A stretch of 64,000 nucleotides of DNA, taken from positions 62,001 through 126,000 of the forward strand of contig NZ_WBVS01000005.1 of NCBI RefSeq assembly GCF_009193305.1, read 5' to 3'. This DNA comes from Bifidobacterium cebidarum (lineage in GTDB: Bacteria; Actinomycetota; Actinomycetes; Actinomycetales; Bifidobacteriaceae). Positions 10,087 to 18,936 of the stretch are shown here, one piece after another; position 1 is the first letter of the stretch, and the number at the start of each line of letters is the position of its first letter. Both the position numbers and the translations under genes were made by a program. The notes below the pieces were generated by a model. That model was not told the DNA's origin and did not search any database. It saw only the letters and a program-made list of their open reading frames with translations.

Positions 10087-10771
10087 GTCCGTAGACGTTC
10101 TGGTAACGGTCGTTCAGCTTATCGATATCGGCCTGATCGATCTCGATGATGTCGCCGAGCTGCTTGGCGGCCCACATGGTGTGAGCGACTTCCTCGGTCA
10201 TGGCGGCAGCCTTGACGGCACCTTCTGCATCCTTGCCGATGGTGAAGGGGCCGTGGTTCTGCATGAGGACAGCCGGGGACTTCGGGTACTTCTTGAGGGT
10301 TTCGACGACGCCCTTGCCGATGGCTTCAGAGCCGATGAGACGGAACGGACCAACCGGAACCGGGCCGCCGAACTCGTCGCCCATCATGGTCAGGCCGCAA
10401 GGAATGTTCTGGCCGGTGGCGGCCCATGCGGTGGCGTAGGTGGAGTGGGTGTGCACAACACCGTAGACGTCAGGCATGTTGCGGTAGATGTAGGCGTGGG
10501 AAGCGGTGTCGGAGGACGGGGCTTCGGTGCCGTCGACAACGTTGCCGTCAAGATCAACGACGACCATGGAGTTCGGGGTCAGGTTCTCGTAGCGAACGCC
10601 GGAGGGCTTGATGACGAACAGGTCGGCGGTGTGCAGACGCTGGGAGACGTTGCCTGCGGTCCAGACGACCAGGTTCCACTTGATCAGCTGCTGGTGCAGG
10701 TTGGAGACGACCTCACGAACCTGCTTGACCTCGGCGCGAACCTCGGGGCCGTAATCAGCCAAAGTTGCCAT
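10079..10771 (-). CDS. araD: L-ribulose-5-phosphate 4-epimerase
   Basis: A 230-residue class II aldolase/epimerase that converts L-ribulose-5-phosphate to D-xylulose-5-phosphate, the entry point to the phosphoketolase pathway. It shows the substrate-binding WTAGNVSQR motif, the zinc-ligand pair in VVHTHSTYATAWAATG (near residue 95), and the NHGPFTIG motif near residue 167. The start at 10771 is preceded by GGAAAGGAAAACCAACA. It lies 41 bp downstream of araB. Confidence 0.96.
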   Translation of the reverse strand: MATLADYGPEVRAEVKQVREVVSNLHQQLIKWNLVVWTAGNVSQRLHTADLFVIKPSGVRYENLTPNSMVVVDLDGNVVDGTEAPSSDTASHAYIYRNMPDVYGVVHTHSTYATAWAATGQNIPCGLTMMGDEFGGPVPVGPFRLIGSEAIGKGVVETLKKYPKSPAVLMQNHGPFTIGKDAEGAVKAAAMTEEVAHTMWAAKQLGDIIEIDQADIDKLNDRYQNVYGQH

Positions 10772-10812
10772 TGTTGGTTTTCCTTTCCACTTGGTTGGAA
10801 GCTTGCTAAAAG

Positions 10813-12459
10813 TTACTTGTCTTCGAGGTTGATGGACTCGATGGCGGTGTGCTCGATCGGCAGACCCTTGGAGAAGCGGGCGAAGAAGTCCTCGAAGCCG
10901 ATGACGTCGGAGGCCACGGGGGTCTCGGTGACGGACTGGGCGTCCTTGAAGACGCAGCCGTCAAGGTAATCGGCCAAGTTGGAGCGATCCTCGTTGGTGT
11001 TCCACAGGTAGTTGGCGAGCACTGCCATGCCCCAGGCGCCACCTTCGGCGGCGGTGGACATGACCTTGATCGGGGTGTTGAAGGCGGCGGCCAGAATCTT
11101 CTGGGCGACCTTCGGGGTGGTGAAGATGCCACCGTGGCCCACGAGGGAGTCGATCTGCACGTGCTCCTGCTTGGTCATGACATCCATGCCGATCTTGACC
11201 GGGGAGAATGCGGAGAACAGCTGTGCGCGCATGAAGTTGCCGAGGGTCATGTGGGCCTCAGGGCTGCGGGCGAACAGCGGGCGGCCTTCGGGCAGGCCGG
11301 CCAGGAATTCGCCGGAGCGGAACGGGTAGTTCAGCAGGCCGCCGCAGTTGGCGTCCACATCGTCGGCGATGGCGGCACGAAACAGGGTGCCGTACAGTGT
11401 GCCGGCGTCGACCGGCTGACCGATGGCCTTGGCGAACTCGCCGAATAGGCCGACCCAGGCGTTCAGGTCGGAGGTGAAGTTGTTGGCGTGGCTCATGCCG
11501 GCCAGATCGCCGGCCGGGGTGGTGACCAGGTCGACTTCCGGGTGCAGGGCCTTGAGCTTGTGCTCGAGCACGACCATGGCGAAGATGGAGGTGCCGGCGG
11601 AGACGTTGCCGGTGCGCACGCGCACGGAGTTGGTGGCCACCATGCCGGTGCCGGCGTCGCCTTCCGGCGGCGCGAGCACGATGCCGGGCTTCAGGGTGCC
11701 GGACGGGTCGAGGAGCTTGGCACCTTCCTCGGTCAGCTCACCGGCCGGGGTGCCGGCCACGAGCGGGGTCGGCAGCAGGTTCTCGAGCTTCCACGGCTGA
11801 GCGGCGACCTCAGGCAGGGCATCGAACTTCTCGATGAACTCGGTTTCGTAGGTGTGGGTGGTCGGGTCGATCGGGAACATGCCGGAGGCATCGCCAACAC
11901 CGAGCACCTTCTTGCCGGTGAGCTTCCAGTGCACGTAACCGGCCAGGGTGGTGAAGTAGGCGACCTTGGAGACGTGCTCCTCCTTGTTGAGCACGGCCTG
12001 GTAAAGGTGGGCGATGGACCAACGTTCCGGAATGTTGTACTGGAACAGCTCGGAGAGCTTCTGGTGGGCTTCGGAGGTGTTGGTGTTCTGCCAGGTGCGG
12101 AACGGAACGAGCAGTTCGCCGTTCTCGTCGAAGGCGAGGTAGCCGTGCATCATGGCGGAGAAGCCGATGTGGCCGATGTGGGTGAGCTTCTCACCGTATG
12201 CGGTCTCGACATCGTTGGCCATGGAGGCGTAGGCGTGCTGCAGGCCGCCCCAGATCTCCTCGGTGGAGTAGCTCCACAGGCCATCCTCCAGATGGGAGGC
12301 CCAGCTGTAGTCGCCGGAGGCGATGGTGTGGAAGGTGTCGTCGATCAGGACGGCCTTGATTCGGGTGGAGCCGAATTCAATGCCCAGCGTGGTTTTACCT
12401 GCGCGAATCTTCTCGGCGATGCTGGCGACCTGCTCGGCCGCATTGTCGATAACTGCCAT
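10813..12459 (-). CDS. araB: L-ribulokinase (FGGY family)
   Basis: A 548-residue FGGY sugar kinase. The N-terminal phosphate-loop strand TLGIEFGSTRIKAVLIDD and the second actin-like domain motif (SLVGHGGIFTTPKVAQKILA) are present. The position immediately before araD and araA identifies it as ribulokinase rather than xylulokinase. The start at 12459 has GGGTAAGGAT upstream. It is the first gene of the operon. A promoter at 12542-12570 and an operator-like site at 12516-12528 lie in the 170-bp leader. Confidence 0.93.
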   Translation of the reverse strand: MAVIDNAAEQVASIAEKIRAGKTTLGIEFGSTRIKAVLIDDTFHTIASGDYSWASHLEDGLWSYSTEEIWGGLQHAYASMANDVETAYGEKLTHIGHIGFSAMMHGYLAFDENGELLVPFRTWQNTNTSEAHQKLSELFQYNIPERWSIAHLYQAVLNKEEHVSKVAYFTTLAGYVHWKLTGKKVLGVGDASGMFPIDPTTHTYETEFIEKFDALPEVAAQPWKLENLLPTPLVAGTPAGELTEEGAKLLDPSGTLKPGIVLAPPEGDAGTGMVATNSVRVRTGNVSAGTSIFAMVVLEHKLKALHPEVDLVTTPAGDLAGMSHANNFTSDLNAWVGLFGEFAKAIGQPVDAGTLYGTLFRAAIADDVDANCGGLLNYPFRSGEFLAGLPEGRPLFARSPEAHMTLGNFMRAQLFSAFSPVKIGMDVMTKQEHVQIDSLVGHGGIFTTPKVAQKILAAAFNTPIKVMSTAAEGGAWGMAVLANYLWNTNEDRSNLADYLDGCVFKDAQSVTETPVASDVIGFEDFFARFSKGLPIEHTAIESINLEDK

Positions 12460-12515
12460 ATCTATCCTTACCCTGCGGAGCGCTGGGGTTTGCTCCCCTT
12501 CCTTGGGGTGTTTTT

Positions 12516-12528
12516 GTTAGCGCTCACA
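12516..12528 (-). promoter_or_regulatory. LacI-family operator upstream of araB
   Basis: GTTAGCGCTCACA, within the near-palindrome TGTTAGCGCTCACA, lies just downstream of the predicted -10 box, about +7 to +19, a position suited to repression. The same 13-mer with one change (GTTAACGCTCACA) occurs at 13843-13855, upstream of the LacI-type regulator. This pairing supports control of both by that regulator. Confidence 0.6.
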
Positions 12529-12541
12529 ATTTCCGAAAATC

Positions 12542-12570
12542 ATTGTACCTATAACCGAGGTTCGACACAA
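12542..12570 (-). promoter_or_regulatory. araBDA promoter
   Basis: On the minus strand TTGTGT (12570-12565) and TACAAT (12547-12542) are separated by exactly 17 bp. This gives a sigma-70-type promoter with a predicted start near 12535, about 75 bases before araB. Confidence 0.6.
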
Positions 12571-12631
12571 CTTATAGCGCCAACCGGTTTATAACGAATC
12601 GATAACAGCGGATGGGGCGATTGCCGACGCC

Positions 12632-13747
12632 CTACCTGCGAGGGGCCGGCCCCAGGGAGCTACGGCTCATCACCTTGGCGGGAATCAGGCCCACGCCGTG
12701 CTGATTCGTCAGGAACACCGGCTCAGAGCCCTCCCCCAGCAGCCGCAGCGTCTCGCGCATCGCCACGCCGCCCAACGCCTCGAAATCGGGGTGCACGGTG
12801 GTCAGCGGCGGGTAGAGGTTATCCATGCCCGGCATGTCGTCGAAGCCGACCACGCTGATATCCTGCGGGATCCGCAGCTTATGCTCATGCAGCGAGCGGA
12901 TGATGCCGACCGCCTGGCTATCGTTCGCGGACACCACCGCGGTGGGCAATGGCGCGCCTTTCATACCGTATTCGTCCAGCAGATGATTCATCTGCGCGTA
13001 CGATTCGTCCGAATCCCAGGTATGGCAGCGCACGATCTGGGAATCGATGGAATGCATGGCGGAGAGCTTGCGCCATGCGTCCAGGCGGGTGTGGGCGTCT
13101 CGCCATTCGTTCGGACCAGCGAAATACAAGGCCGACTTATGCCCGTATTCGCTCATCAACCCCACGACTTTGGCCATCGCATCCCACTGGTCGATGCCCA
13201 CGATGGCGGTGCGGCGCTTGTTGTCCGCGGAGATCAGGCTCAATCCCTCACGCACGGTCATCTGCCCGTGCGTGGAGGTGACGATGACGCGCGGCTGGCT
13301 GACTTTGGCCCGGCATGCGGCGGCGAACATCACATCCGTTGGCGTCAGGAAGATGAAGGCGTCCACGTTCTGTTCGATGAACGTGTCGCATAGATTATCG
13401 AACTCGGCCTGAGTGCACAACGCCTCGTGCACCATCATCACGCTCATGAACAGGCCATGTTCGCGCGCAATGGATTCGATGGACGCGATGGCGGAAATCG
13501 GACCGAAGAACTTCATGCCGCCCGCGATGAGACCGATGGTGCGGGAGCGTCGGGAGGCCAGGGCACGCGCGGAATTGGACGGACGGTAGCCGAGCTGGTC
13601 GACCGCGGCCTGCACTTTGGCTCGCGTGGCATCGGAGACATCCGGGGAATTGTTGATGACACGGGAAACGGTCTGGTGGCTGACGCCCGCCAGCTTGGCC
13701 ACTTCGAACATGGACGGACGTTTACTTGGTTTGCGGCTGTTCACCAT
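12632..13747 (-). CDS. LacI-family transcriptional regulator, probable arabinose-operon regulator
   Basis: A 371-residue LacI/GalR repressor. The N-terminal helix-turn-helix MFEVAKLAGVSHQTVSRVIN and hinge PSNSARALASRRSRTIGLIA are followed by a periplasmic-binding-like effector domain (VVGFDDMPGMDNLYPPLTTV). The start MVNSRKPSKR at 13747 is preferred over 13789 because GGAAAGG...GGTGGT precedes it and the extra residues are uncharacteristic. It lies directly upstream of araBDA on the same strand. Operator-like 13-mers occur before both. Orthologues in Bifidobacterium called AraQ act on arabinose genes; assignment here is inference from position. Confidence 0.88.
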   Translation of the reverse strand: MVNSRKPSKRPSMFEVAKLAGVSHQTVSRVINNSPDVSDATRAKVQAAVDQLGYRPSNSARALASRRSRTIGLIAGGMKFFGPISAIASIESIAREHGLFMSVMMVHEALCTQAEFDNLCDTFIEQNVDAFIFLTPTDVMFAAACRAKVSQPRVIVTSTHGQMTVREGLSLISADNKRRTAIVGIDQWDAMAKVVGLMSEYGHKSALYFAGPNEWRDAHTRLDAWRKLSAMHSIDSQIVRCHTWDSDESYAQMNHLLDEYGMKGAPLPTAVVSANDSQAVGIIRSLHEHKLRIPQDISVVGFDDMPGMDNLYPPLTTVHPDFEALGGVAMRETLRLLGEGSEPVFLTNQHGVGLIPAKVMSRSSLGPAPRR

Positions 13748-13842
13748 ACCACCTGAACCTTTCCGCTCGCGGTCGGCATCCGTTGCCAAGCCGTTGAATG
13801 TACTGCATCACCACTGACTTTAGCGCGTTTTCGCAGCACGGC

Positions 13843-13855
13843 GTTAACGCTCACA
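13843..13855 (-). promoter_or_regulatory. LacI-family operator upstream of the regulator gene
   Basis: GTTAACGCTCACA, inside a perfect GCGTTAACGC palindrome (13841-13850), lies about 95 bp upstream of the regulator start. It matches the araB operator-like site in 12 of 13 positions, suggesting autoregulation. Confidence 0.5.
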
Positions 13856-13904
13856 TCGCCGTGTCGCAGGGAATGCCACACCCGCAACGACTCACAGACG
13901 ATGA

Positions 13905-14603
13905 TCAGGTCAGATGCCAGCTGATGCGATGCAGAGGGCTCGGACCATGTTCGGCGATGGCGGCACGATGCGCCGCGGAACCGTAACCCTTGTTATGCTC
14001 CCATTCATACGGTGCATATTGCGGATTGCCGTGCGCGAGATCGACCATCAGCCGGTCTCGGGTGACTTTGGCGATCACCGCTGCGGTGGCCACGGTGGCG
14101 CAATGCTGATCGCCTTTGACTTTGGTGGTGACCGCAGCTGGAACAGGTACGTCCGGGGCATCGAAAGTGCCCAACGCCTTGGTGATGTAATCGTTTGGCC
14201 CATCGAGGATCGCACCGACGCGCCACGGCCGAGCACCACCATTCCCCAGCCCGAGCCGCCGTTCGGCTTGTTCGAGCGCGCGCAGCGCCGCGATGCCGAG
14301 CGCATAGGAGATGCCCCAATCATCGATTTCCGCATTGCTGGCTTGGCCGACCGCCCAGGCGGCGCACCAATCGCACAGTTCGTCGTAGATGGCCTCACGG
14401 CGGTGCTCGGTGAGCATTTTGGAATCGGCTACGCCTGCGGGCACATCAAGCGTATTCAGATCACGCGCCCAGATCGCGGCGCAACCGACCATCACCGGCC
14501 CGGCGAGCGCGCCGCGGCCGACCTCATCGAATCCGACGATCAAGTCAAATCCCTGGGCGGCAAGATTTCGTTCCAGGTCAAGTGTTGGCGTGATTTTCGG
14601 CAT
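13905..14603 (-). CDS. rnhB: Ribonuclease HII
   Basis: A 232-residue RNase HII that cleaves the RNA strand of RNA-DNA hybrids and misincorporated ribonucleotides. The catalytic DEVGRGALAGP motif begins at residue 26, and the downstream acidic residues follow in VADSKML and in ILDGPNDYI. The length is normal. It lies 9 bp downstream of lepB, and lepB - rnhB after rplS is the usual actinobacterial order. Confidence 0.95.
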   Translation of the reverse strand: MPKITPTLDLERNLAAQGFDLIVGFDEVGRGALAGPVMVGCAAIWARDLNTLDVPAGVADSKMLTEHRREAIYDELCDWCAAWAVGQASNAEIDDWGISYALGIAALRALEQAERRLGLGNGGARPWRVGAILDGPNDYITKALGTFDAPDVPVPAAVTTKVKGDQHCATVATAAVIAKVTRDRLMVDLAHGNPQYAPYEWEHNKGYGSAAHRAAIAEHGPSPLHRISWHLT

Positions 14604-14612
14604 GGTTCACAT

Positions 14613-15506
14613 TCAGGAGGCAGAGGCGTTGCGGTTGGGAACGTCGGCGAAGACGTCGTGATGGGCATCGAGCACGCCGATGCGGTCGAGGGGCCAGTAC
14701 GTGACCAATCCGGTCCCCACTACGTCCGAAATGGGCACCAGGCCGTGGTCGCCATCGTCCTGATGGTAACGGGAATCGGCGGAGTTGGCGCGATTATCAC
14801 CCATCACGAACACATGGCCTTCGGTCACGGTCACCGAGAACGGGAAGGCGCTCGGATCCACGCCGGGGCGGATATACGAGGACTCATTGATCGCCACGCC
14901 ATTGATGGTGATGGGCTGGCCCGCACCCTTGCATTCCACGGTGTCGCCGGGCAGACCGATCAGGCGTTTAATAAGGAACCCGCCACCGAGTCCGCTGCTT
15001 TGTTCGGCACTCAGCCAATTGTTCGGATCTTTGAAGACCACCACATCGCCGCGCTGCAGATCAAAGTATTTCGGCGTGAGCTTGCTGGCGATCACACGAT
15101 CGCCGGGCACAATCGTATCCATCATGGAGCGCGAGGGGATTTCATAGAATCCCAGAAGAAATACGCGAACCAGCACCACGATCAAAACCGGAACGCCGCA
15201 CCAGAGGAAAAAATCACGCACGGTGAAGCGGTCATTGGACTGTTCGTCTCGCTTGGCGTGCCGTTTCACGGCGGCCGCCCCGCCCGTGACAGCCGCAGCG
15301 GATGCAATCGCAGTCGCCGAAACGGCAGGAGGCACGGGAGTCACGTCAACCCCATGATCGGCGACCTGCACAGTGCGCAGATCGCGGGCTGAGGATTCGG
15401 CATCGGCATCAAGCTCGTCGGCATCAGCGGATTGCTGCGCATCGGCTTCAGCAGCCTCGGCAATGACGGAAATCGGAAGCGGTTCGTTCTCCTGATCGTC
15501 CTGCAT
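14613..15506 (-). CDS. lepB: Signal peptidase I
   Basis: A 297-residue type I signal peptidase anchored by one transmembrane segment (about residues 98-120). The catalytic serine is S127 in IPSRSMMDTIVPGD and the general-base lysine K180 is in GGGFLIKRLIGLPGD; box E is GHVFVMGDNRANSADSR. It removes signal peptides from exported proteins. The first 90 residues form an acidic/alanine-rich cytoplasmic extension typical of actinobacteria. Confidence 0.95.
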   Translation of the reverse strand: MQDDQENEPLPISVIAEAAEADAQQSADADELDADAESSARDLRTVQVADHGVDVTPVPPAVSATAIASAAAVTGGAAAVKRHAKRDEQSNDRFTVRDFFLWCGVPVLIVVLVRVFLLGFYEIPSRSMMDTIVPGDRVIASKLTPKYFDLQRGDVVVFKDPNNWLSAEQSSGLGGGFLIKRLIGLPGDTVECKGAGQPITINGVAINESSYIRPGVDPSAFPFSVTVTEGHVFVMGDNRANSADSRYHQDDGDHGLVPISDVVGTGLVTYWPLDRIGVLDAHHDVFADVPNRNASAS

Positions 15507-15591
15507 GTGCGTATCCTCCGTGGTTCAGACTGTTGCTTGCATAGCCGGCGGTCGGCATATAAGCGGGCTCCATCTTACTTGCCCATTACGA

Positions 15592-15627
15592 ATTCAGCCC
15601 GGAACCAAGAACGATTCCGGGCTGAAT
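15592..15627 (-). terminator. Terminator after rplS
   Basis: A perfect 13-bp inverted repeat, ATTCAGCCCGGAA paired with TTCCGGGCTGAAT, with a 10-base loop. It lies about 60 bp past the rplS stop and before lepB. There is only a short T tract, so it may act as a partial terminator. Confidence 0.55.
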
Positions 15628-15685
15628 TTCACGGTTTATTCGCGCGACTGCAGAGTCGCAAACTGCAACAAACCTACCGACGAAC

Positions 15686-16051
15686 TCACTTAGCGGAGTT
15701 GTCGCGGCGCTCGACGATACGAGCGGCCTTGCCGCGCAGAGCGCGCAGGTAGTACAGCTTGGCGCGGCGCACACGGCCCTTACGCACGAGCTTGATGGAC
15801 TCGATGGACGGGGAGTGAACCGGGAAACGACGCTCCACACCAGTGCCGAAGCTGATCTTGCGGACCACGAAGGTCTCACGAACGCCAGCACCCTGACGAG
15901 CAATCACCACACCGGTGAAGGTCTGGATACGGGAGTTGTTGCCTTCCTTGATCTTCACGTTCACGTCGACGGTGTCGCCGGGACGGAAGGCCGGGATTTC
16001 CTCAGCCGGCTTCATGTGCTTGGCGTCAAAAGCCTCAATAGCGTTAACCAT
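15686..16051 (-). CDS. rplS: 50S ribosomal protein L19
   Basis: A 121-residue L19. Family features include [19 protein letters not shown], the [17 protein letters not shown] block, and the basic C-terminus [18 protein letters not shown]. It binds 23S rRNA at the 30S/50S interface. AAGGAAC precedes the start. The roughly 200 bp upstream contain several GC-rich complementary segments and could hold a leader, but no known motif was recognised. Confidence 0.97.
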   Translation of the reverse strand: MVNAIEAFDAKHMKPAEEIPAFRPGDTVDVNVKIKEGNNSRIQTFTGVVIARQGAGVRETFVVRKISFGTGVERRFPVHSPSIESIKLVRKGRVRRAKLYYLRALRGKAARIVERRDNSAK

Positions 16052-16256
16052 TGTTGTTCCTTCAGTGCTGCCGCATACCAGCCCTAGGTCAAGGATTGCC
16101 GCCCGCGTTGTTGCATTGCCGGGCGCAATCGCTCTTAATCATCCCTCGGGTTTGCCCTTGGGAGGCCTGCCGATCCGCCGAAAGTCACGTTCGGCTGGAC
16201 CCTGGGAGAAGCCGGCTTATGCGGCGGCCTGCCTCTCGACACAGCAAGGCAAAAGT

Positions 16257-17270
16257 CTACGGCAGCTTGCGGACACTTTGGCGCACAATCAGGTTCGTGG
16301 TCAGCTCGATATGCGTAGGCATCGAACCGCCTTTGCCCTCCAACAGTTGCATCAGCGTCGTGGCGCCGAATTGCGCCATTTCTCGCACGGCATGATGCAC
16401 GGTGGTCAGCGGCGGCAGCAGCATGCGACTGGTGGGCATATCGTCGAATCCGACCACCGAGAGGTCATCCGGGATTTTGAGCCCACGCTCCCACGCCACC
16501 GCATAGACGCCGGCCGCCTGCATGTCGCTGGCGGCGAAGATGGCCGTGGGAGGATTCGGCAATGCGAGCAGATCGCGCGCACGCTCCCGACCGTCCTCAT
16601 AGCGGAATTCGCCAGCCGAGACGAGCGTCGGATCCACGGCGATGCCGGCTTGACGCATGGCGCCGCGGAATCCATCCAAGCGAGCCAAAGCGGTCTGCAG
16701 ATAGGTCGGCCCGCCAATGAATGCGATGCGCGTATGGCCCTGAGCAATCAGGTATTCAGTGGCTTCGCGCACACCGACATAATCATTCGACCCCACCGTA
16801 GGTACATTTTGCGGCACTTCGCCGGTGGGATCGACGAGCACTGCGGGAATGCCGGAGCGGGCCAGTCGCTCTTCGGCCTCTTTGGGAAATTCGAAGAGCG
16901 GGATGATCACGCCGGCCGACTTGCGCGCCAACACTTCCTCCAACCATGCGCTGATGTTCCAATCATCACTGGTTCGGGCGGAGACAATCGGCACATACGG
17001 CTTGTTGAGCCCTGCAAGCACGCCGGAGAGAATCTCCTCGGACCATGGGGTGTCGAGGTCATCGAGCAGCAGCTCGACCATGTTGGTGGTGGTCTGCTCG
17101 GTACGCCTGCGGCGGCGATACCCGTTCTTCTCCAGCAGCGCCTCGATGCGCTTGCGCGTGGCGTCGGATACACCCGGACGATTATTGAGCACCTTGGACG
17201 CCGTGGAGAGGGACACTCCCGCCTCTCGGGCGATCTGGGCGAGCTTGGCATTGCCGGGTTGGGAAGTCAT
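16257..17270 (-). CDS. LacI-family transcriptional regulator, divergent from an arabinoside transporter/hydrolase pair
   Basis: A 337-residue LacI/GalR protein. The helix-turn-helix LAQIAREAGVSLSTASKVLN is near residues 8-27, with a VSDATRKRIEALLEKNGYR hinge and an effector domain ending in VVGFDDMPTSRMLLPPLTTV. The start at 17270 (MTSQPGNAKL) has GGTAAGGGCC close by and avoids a 25-residue extension. It is divergently oriented from the MFS and GH51 genes. Two copies of a 13-bp palindrome in the gap (17366-17378 and 17501-17513) are likely its operators. Confidence 0.9.
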   Translation of the reverse strand: MTSQPGNAKLAQIAREAGVSLSTASKVLNNRPGVSDATRKRIEALLEKNGYRRRRRTEQTTTNMVELLLDDLDTPWSEEILSGVLAGLNKPYVPIVSARTSDDWNISAWLEEVLARKSAGVIIPLFEFPKEAEERLARSGIPAVLVDPTGEVPQNVPTVGSNDYVGVREATEYLIAQGHTRIAFIGGPTYLQTALARLDGFRGAMRQAGIAVDPTLVSAGEFRYEDGRERARDLLALPNPPTAIFAASDMQAAGVYAVAWERGLKIPDDLSVVGFDDMPTSRMLLPPLTTVHHAVREMAQFGATTLMQLLEGKGGSMPTHIELTTNLIVRQSVRKLP

Positions 17271-17365
17271 GGCCCTTACCATAGCGCAGTTTGGGCACAG
17301 CATGGCCCACCGCCAATCCTGCTGCAGCTCTTCGAAGGCCATCACCCAGCAAAGGAAAAGTTTTT

Positions 17366-17378
17366 AAGAAACTTTCTT
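17366..17378. promoter_or_regulatory. Operator 1 for the local LacI regulator
   Basis: AAGAAACTTTCTT is a 13-base palindrome centred on C17372. The 14-mer from 17364 to 17377 is the exact reverse complement of 17502-17515. The distance between centres is 135 bp, suited to repressor looping. Confidence 0.6.
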
Positions 17379-17441
17379 TCATTGTCAAGAAAGTCATAAA
17401 ACCTCAAAAATCGGCTACATTCCAATAAACACGCCGTATTT

Positions 17442-17469
17442 TTGCACCGTACTTACGCAGTATTACAGT
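17442..17469 (+). promoter_or_regulatory. Possible promoter of the MFS-GH51 operon
   Basis: TTGCAC (17442-17447) and TACAGT (17464-17469), 16 bp apart, lie between the two palindromic operators. The second operator is about 30 bp downstream. The -10 box is a poor match, so the exact promoter is uncertain. Confidence 0.3.
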
Positions 17470-17500
17470 CACAAATAAACAACGAAGTTTCTCTGAAATA

Positions 17501-17513
17501 GAGAAAGTTTCTT
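17501..17513. promoter_or_regulatory. Operator 2 for the local LacI regulator
   Basis: GAGAAAGTTTCTT, a near-perfect palindrome around G17507, lies 56 bp before the MFS gene. Its 14-mer extension is identical, on the opposite strand, to operator 1. Confidence 0.6.
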
Positions 17514-17568
17514 AACCGTGTAGTGCAGCGTTGTCACCACTGGGAACAACAGAAGAAAGGACTTCCCC

Positions 17569-18831
17569 ATGTCTTCCAACGAAGCGTCCACCGCAACGGT
17601 GGGTGTCACCAACGAATCGCAGCCCAAGCTGCCCACCCGCATCGGCTGGGCGCTGGTCATCGGCCCGGCCTGCTGGCTCGGCCCATACGTCGGCACCTCG
17701 GTCACCCTGCTGCCGGCCAAGATCCAGCAGCTCGCTCCGAACGACAAGGTCACCTTGGTGGCCACCTTCTCCGCCGTGGCCATGATCGTGGCCACCATCG
17801 CCAACATTCTGGCCGGCGCACTGTCCGACATCACCCGCACCAAGCACGGCAAGCGCACGCCATGGATCGTCATCTGCTCAATCCTTTCCGGCGTACTGCT
17901 GTGGCTGCTTTCCATGGCTCCGAACATCCCGGTGCTGCTCGGCGTGTGGGCCGTCTACCAGGCCGTGCTGAACGCAGTCGTCGCTCCGATGATCGCCCAG
18001 CTTTCCGACCGCGTCGCCCCGCGCTGGCGCGGCACCATCTCCTCCTTCTACGGCATCGGCATGGCATTCGGCAACTACGGTTCCGGCATCATCGCCTCCC
18101 AGTTCCTCGGCAATGTGGGCACCGGCATCCAGGTGCTCGCCGCGTTCGCCGTAATCGGCGGCATTCTCTCCGCAGTCATCGCCAAGGAGCCCAGCAACCT
18201 CGACGAGCCGCGCGCCAAGTTCGATCTCGACACACTGAAGCAGAACTTCATGTTCCCGACTCAGAACTGCCGCGACTACTACCTGGCCCTCGCCGGCAAA
18301 ATCCTCATGGTCACCGGCCAGTACGTGATTGTGGGCTACCAGCTGTACATCTTTACCGACTACATGAAGCTGGACGACAAGGCCACAGCAAACTCCGTCT
18401 CCATCATGTCCGTGATTCTGATGATCACCGGCATCGTGTTCTGCGCCGTGGCCGGCCCGCTGGCCGATAAGTTCCACCGTCTCAAGGCCCCGGTCGCCGT
18501 GACCACCGTGATGCTCGGCGTGGGTGCGTTCTTCCCGTTCATCGCCGCCGAGCCGTGGACCATGCTCGCCTACGCGCTGGTCGCCGGCATCGGCATGGGC
18601 GCCTACAACGCCGTGGACGGCGCACTGAACGTGGCCGTGCTGCCCGACCCGAAGACCGCCGCCAAGGATCTGGGCATCATCAACATGGCCAACACCTTGG
18701 GCCAGGTCTTTGGCCCGATGATCGCCGCCGGTGTGATCAACATCCTCGGCTACCGCGCCATCTTCCCGACCGAAACCATCATCTGCGTGATCGGCGGCCT
18801 GCTGATCATGATGATCAAGCGCGTGAAGTAA
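17569..18831 (+). CDS. MFS transporter, probable arabino-oligosaccharide importer
   Basis: A 420-residue major facilitator with about 12 transmembrane segments. The motif A-like loop after TM2 reads GALSDITRTKHGKRTPW, and the repeat in the second half is GPLADKFHRLKAP. The start ATG at 17569 follows GAAAGGACTTCCCC. It is followed 105 bp later by the GH51 arabinofuranosidase and preceded by a divergent LacI gene. The substrate is inferred from that neighbourhood: short arabinosides cleaved in the cytoplasm. Confidence 0.85.
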   Translation: MSSNEASTATVGVTNESQPKLPTRIGWALVIGPACWLGPYVGTSVTLLPAKIQQLAPNDKVTLVATFSAVAMIVATIANILAGALSDITRTKHGKRTPWIVICSILSGVLLWLLSMAPNIPVLLGVWAVYQAVLNAVVAPMIAQLSDRVAPRWRGTISSFYGIGMAFGNYGSGIIASQFLGNVGTGIQVLAAFAVIGGILSAVIAKEPSNLDEPRAKFDLDTLKQNFMFPTQNCRDYYLALAGKILMVTGQYVIVGYQLYIFTDYMKLDDKATANSVSIMSVILMITGIVFCAVAGPLADKFHRLKAPVAVTTVMLGVGAFFPFIAAEPWTMLAYALVAGIGMGAYNAVDGALNVAVLPDPKTAAKDLGIINMANTLGQVFGPMIAAGVINILGYRAIFPTETIICVIGGLLIMMIKRVK

Positions 18832-18936
18832 TCAATCATAATGCGATTACCAATGAGCCAAGCCTTGCCGCCGAGCAGAGCTTGGCTCCAGTAATCTTTC
18901 AGTCATCGATGACTTTTCTCCTCTAAGGACAGCACC

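Noticed and set aside
16052..16256. Known ribosomal leader for rplS
   Set aside because: Complementary GC-rich segments are present but none match a leader motif I can recognise.
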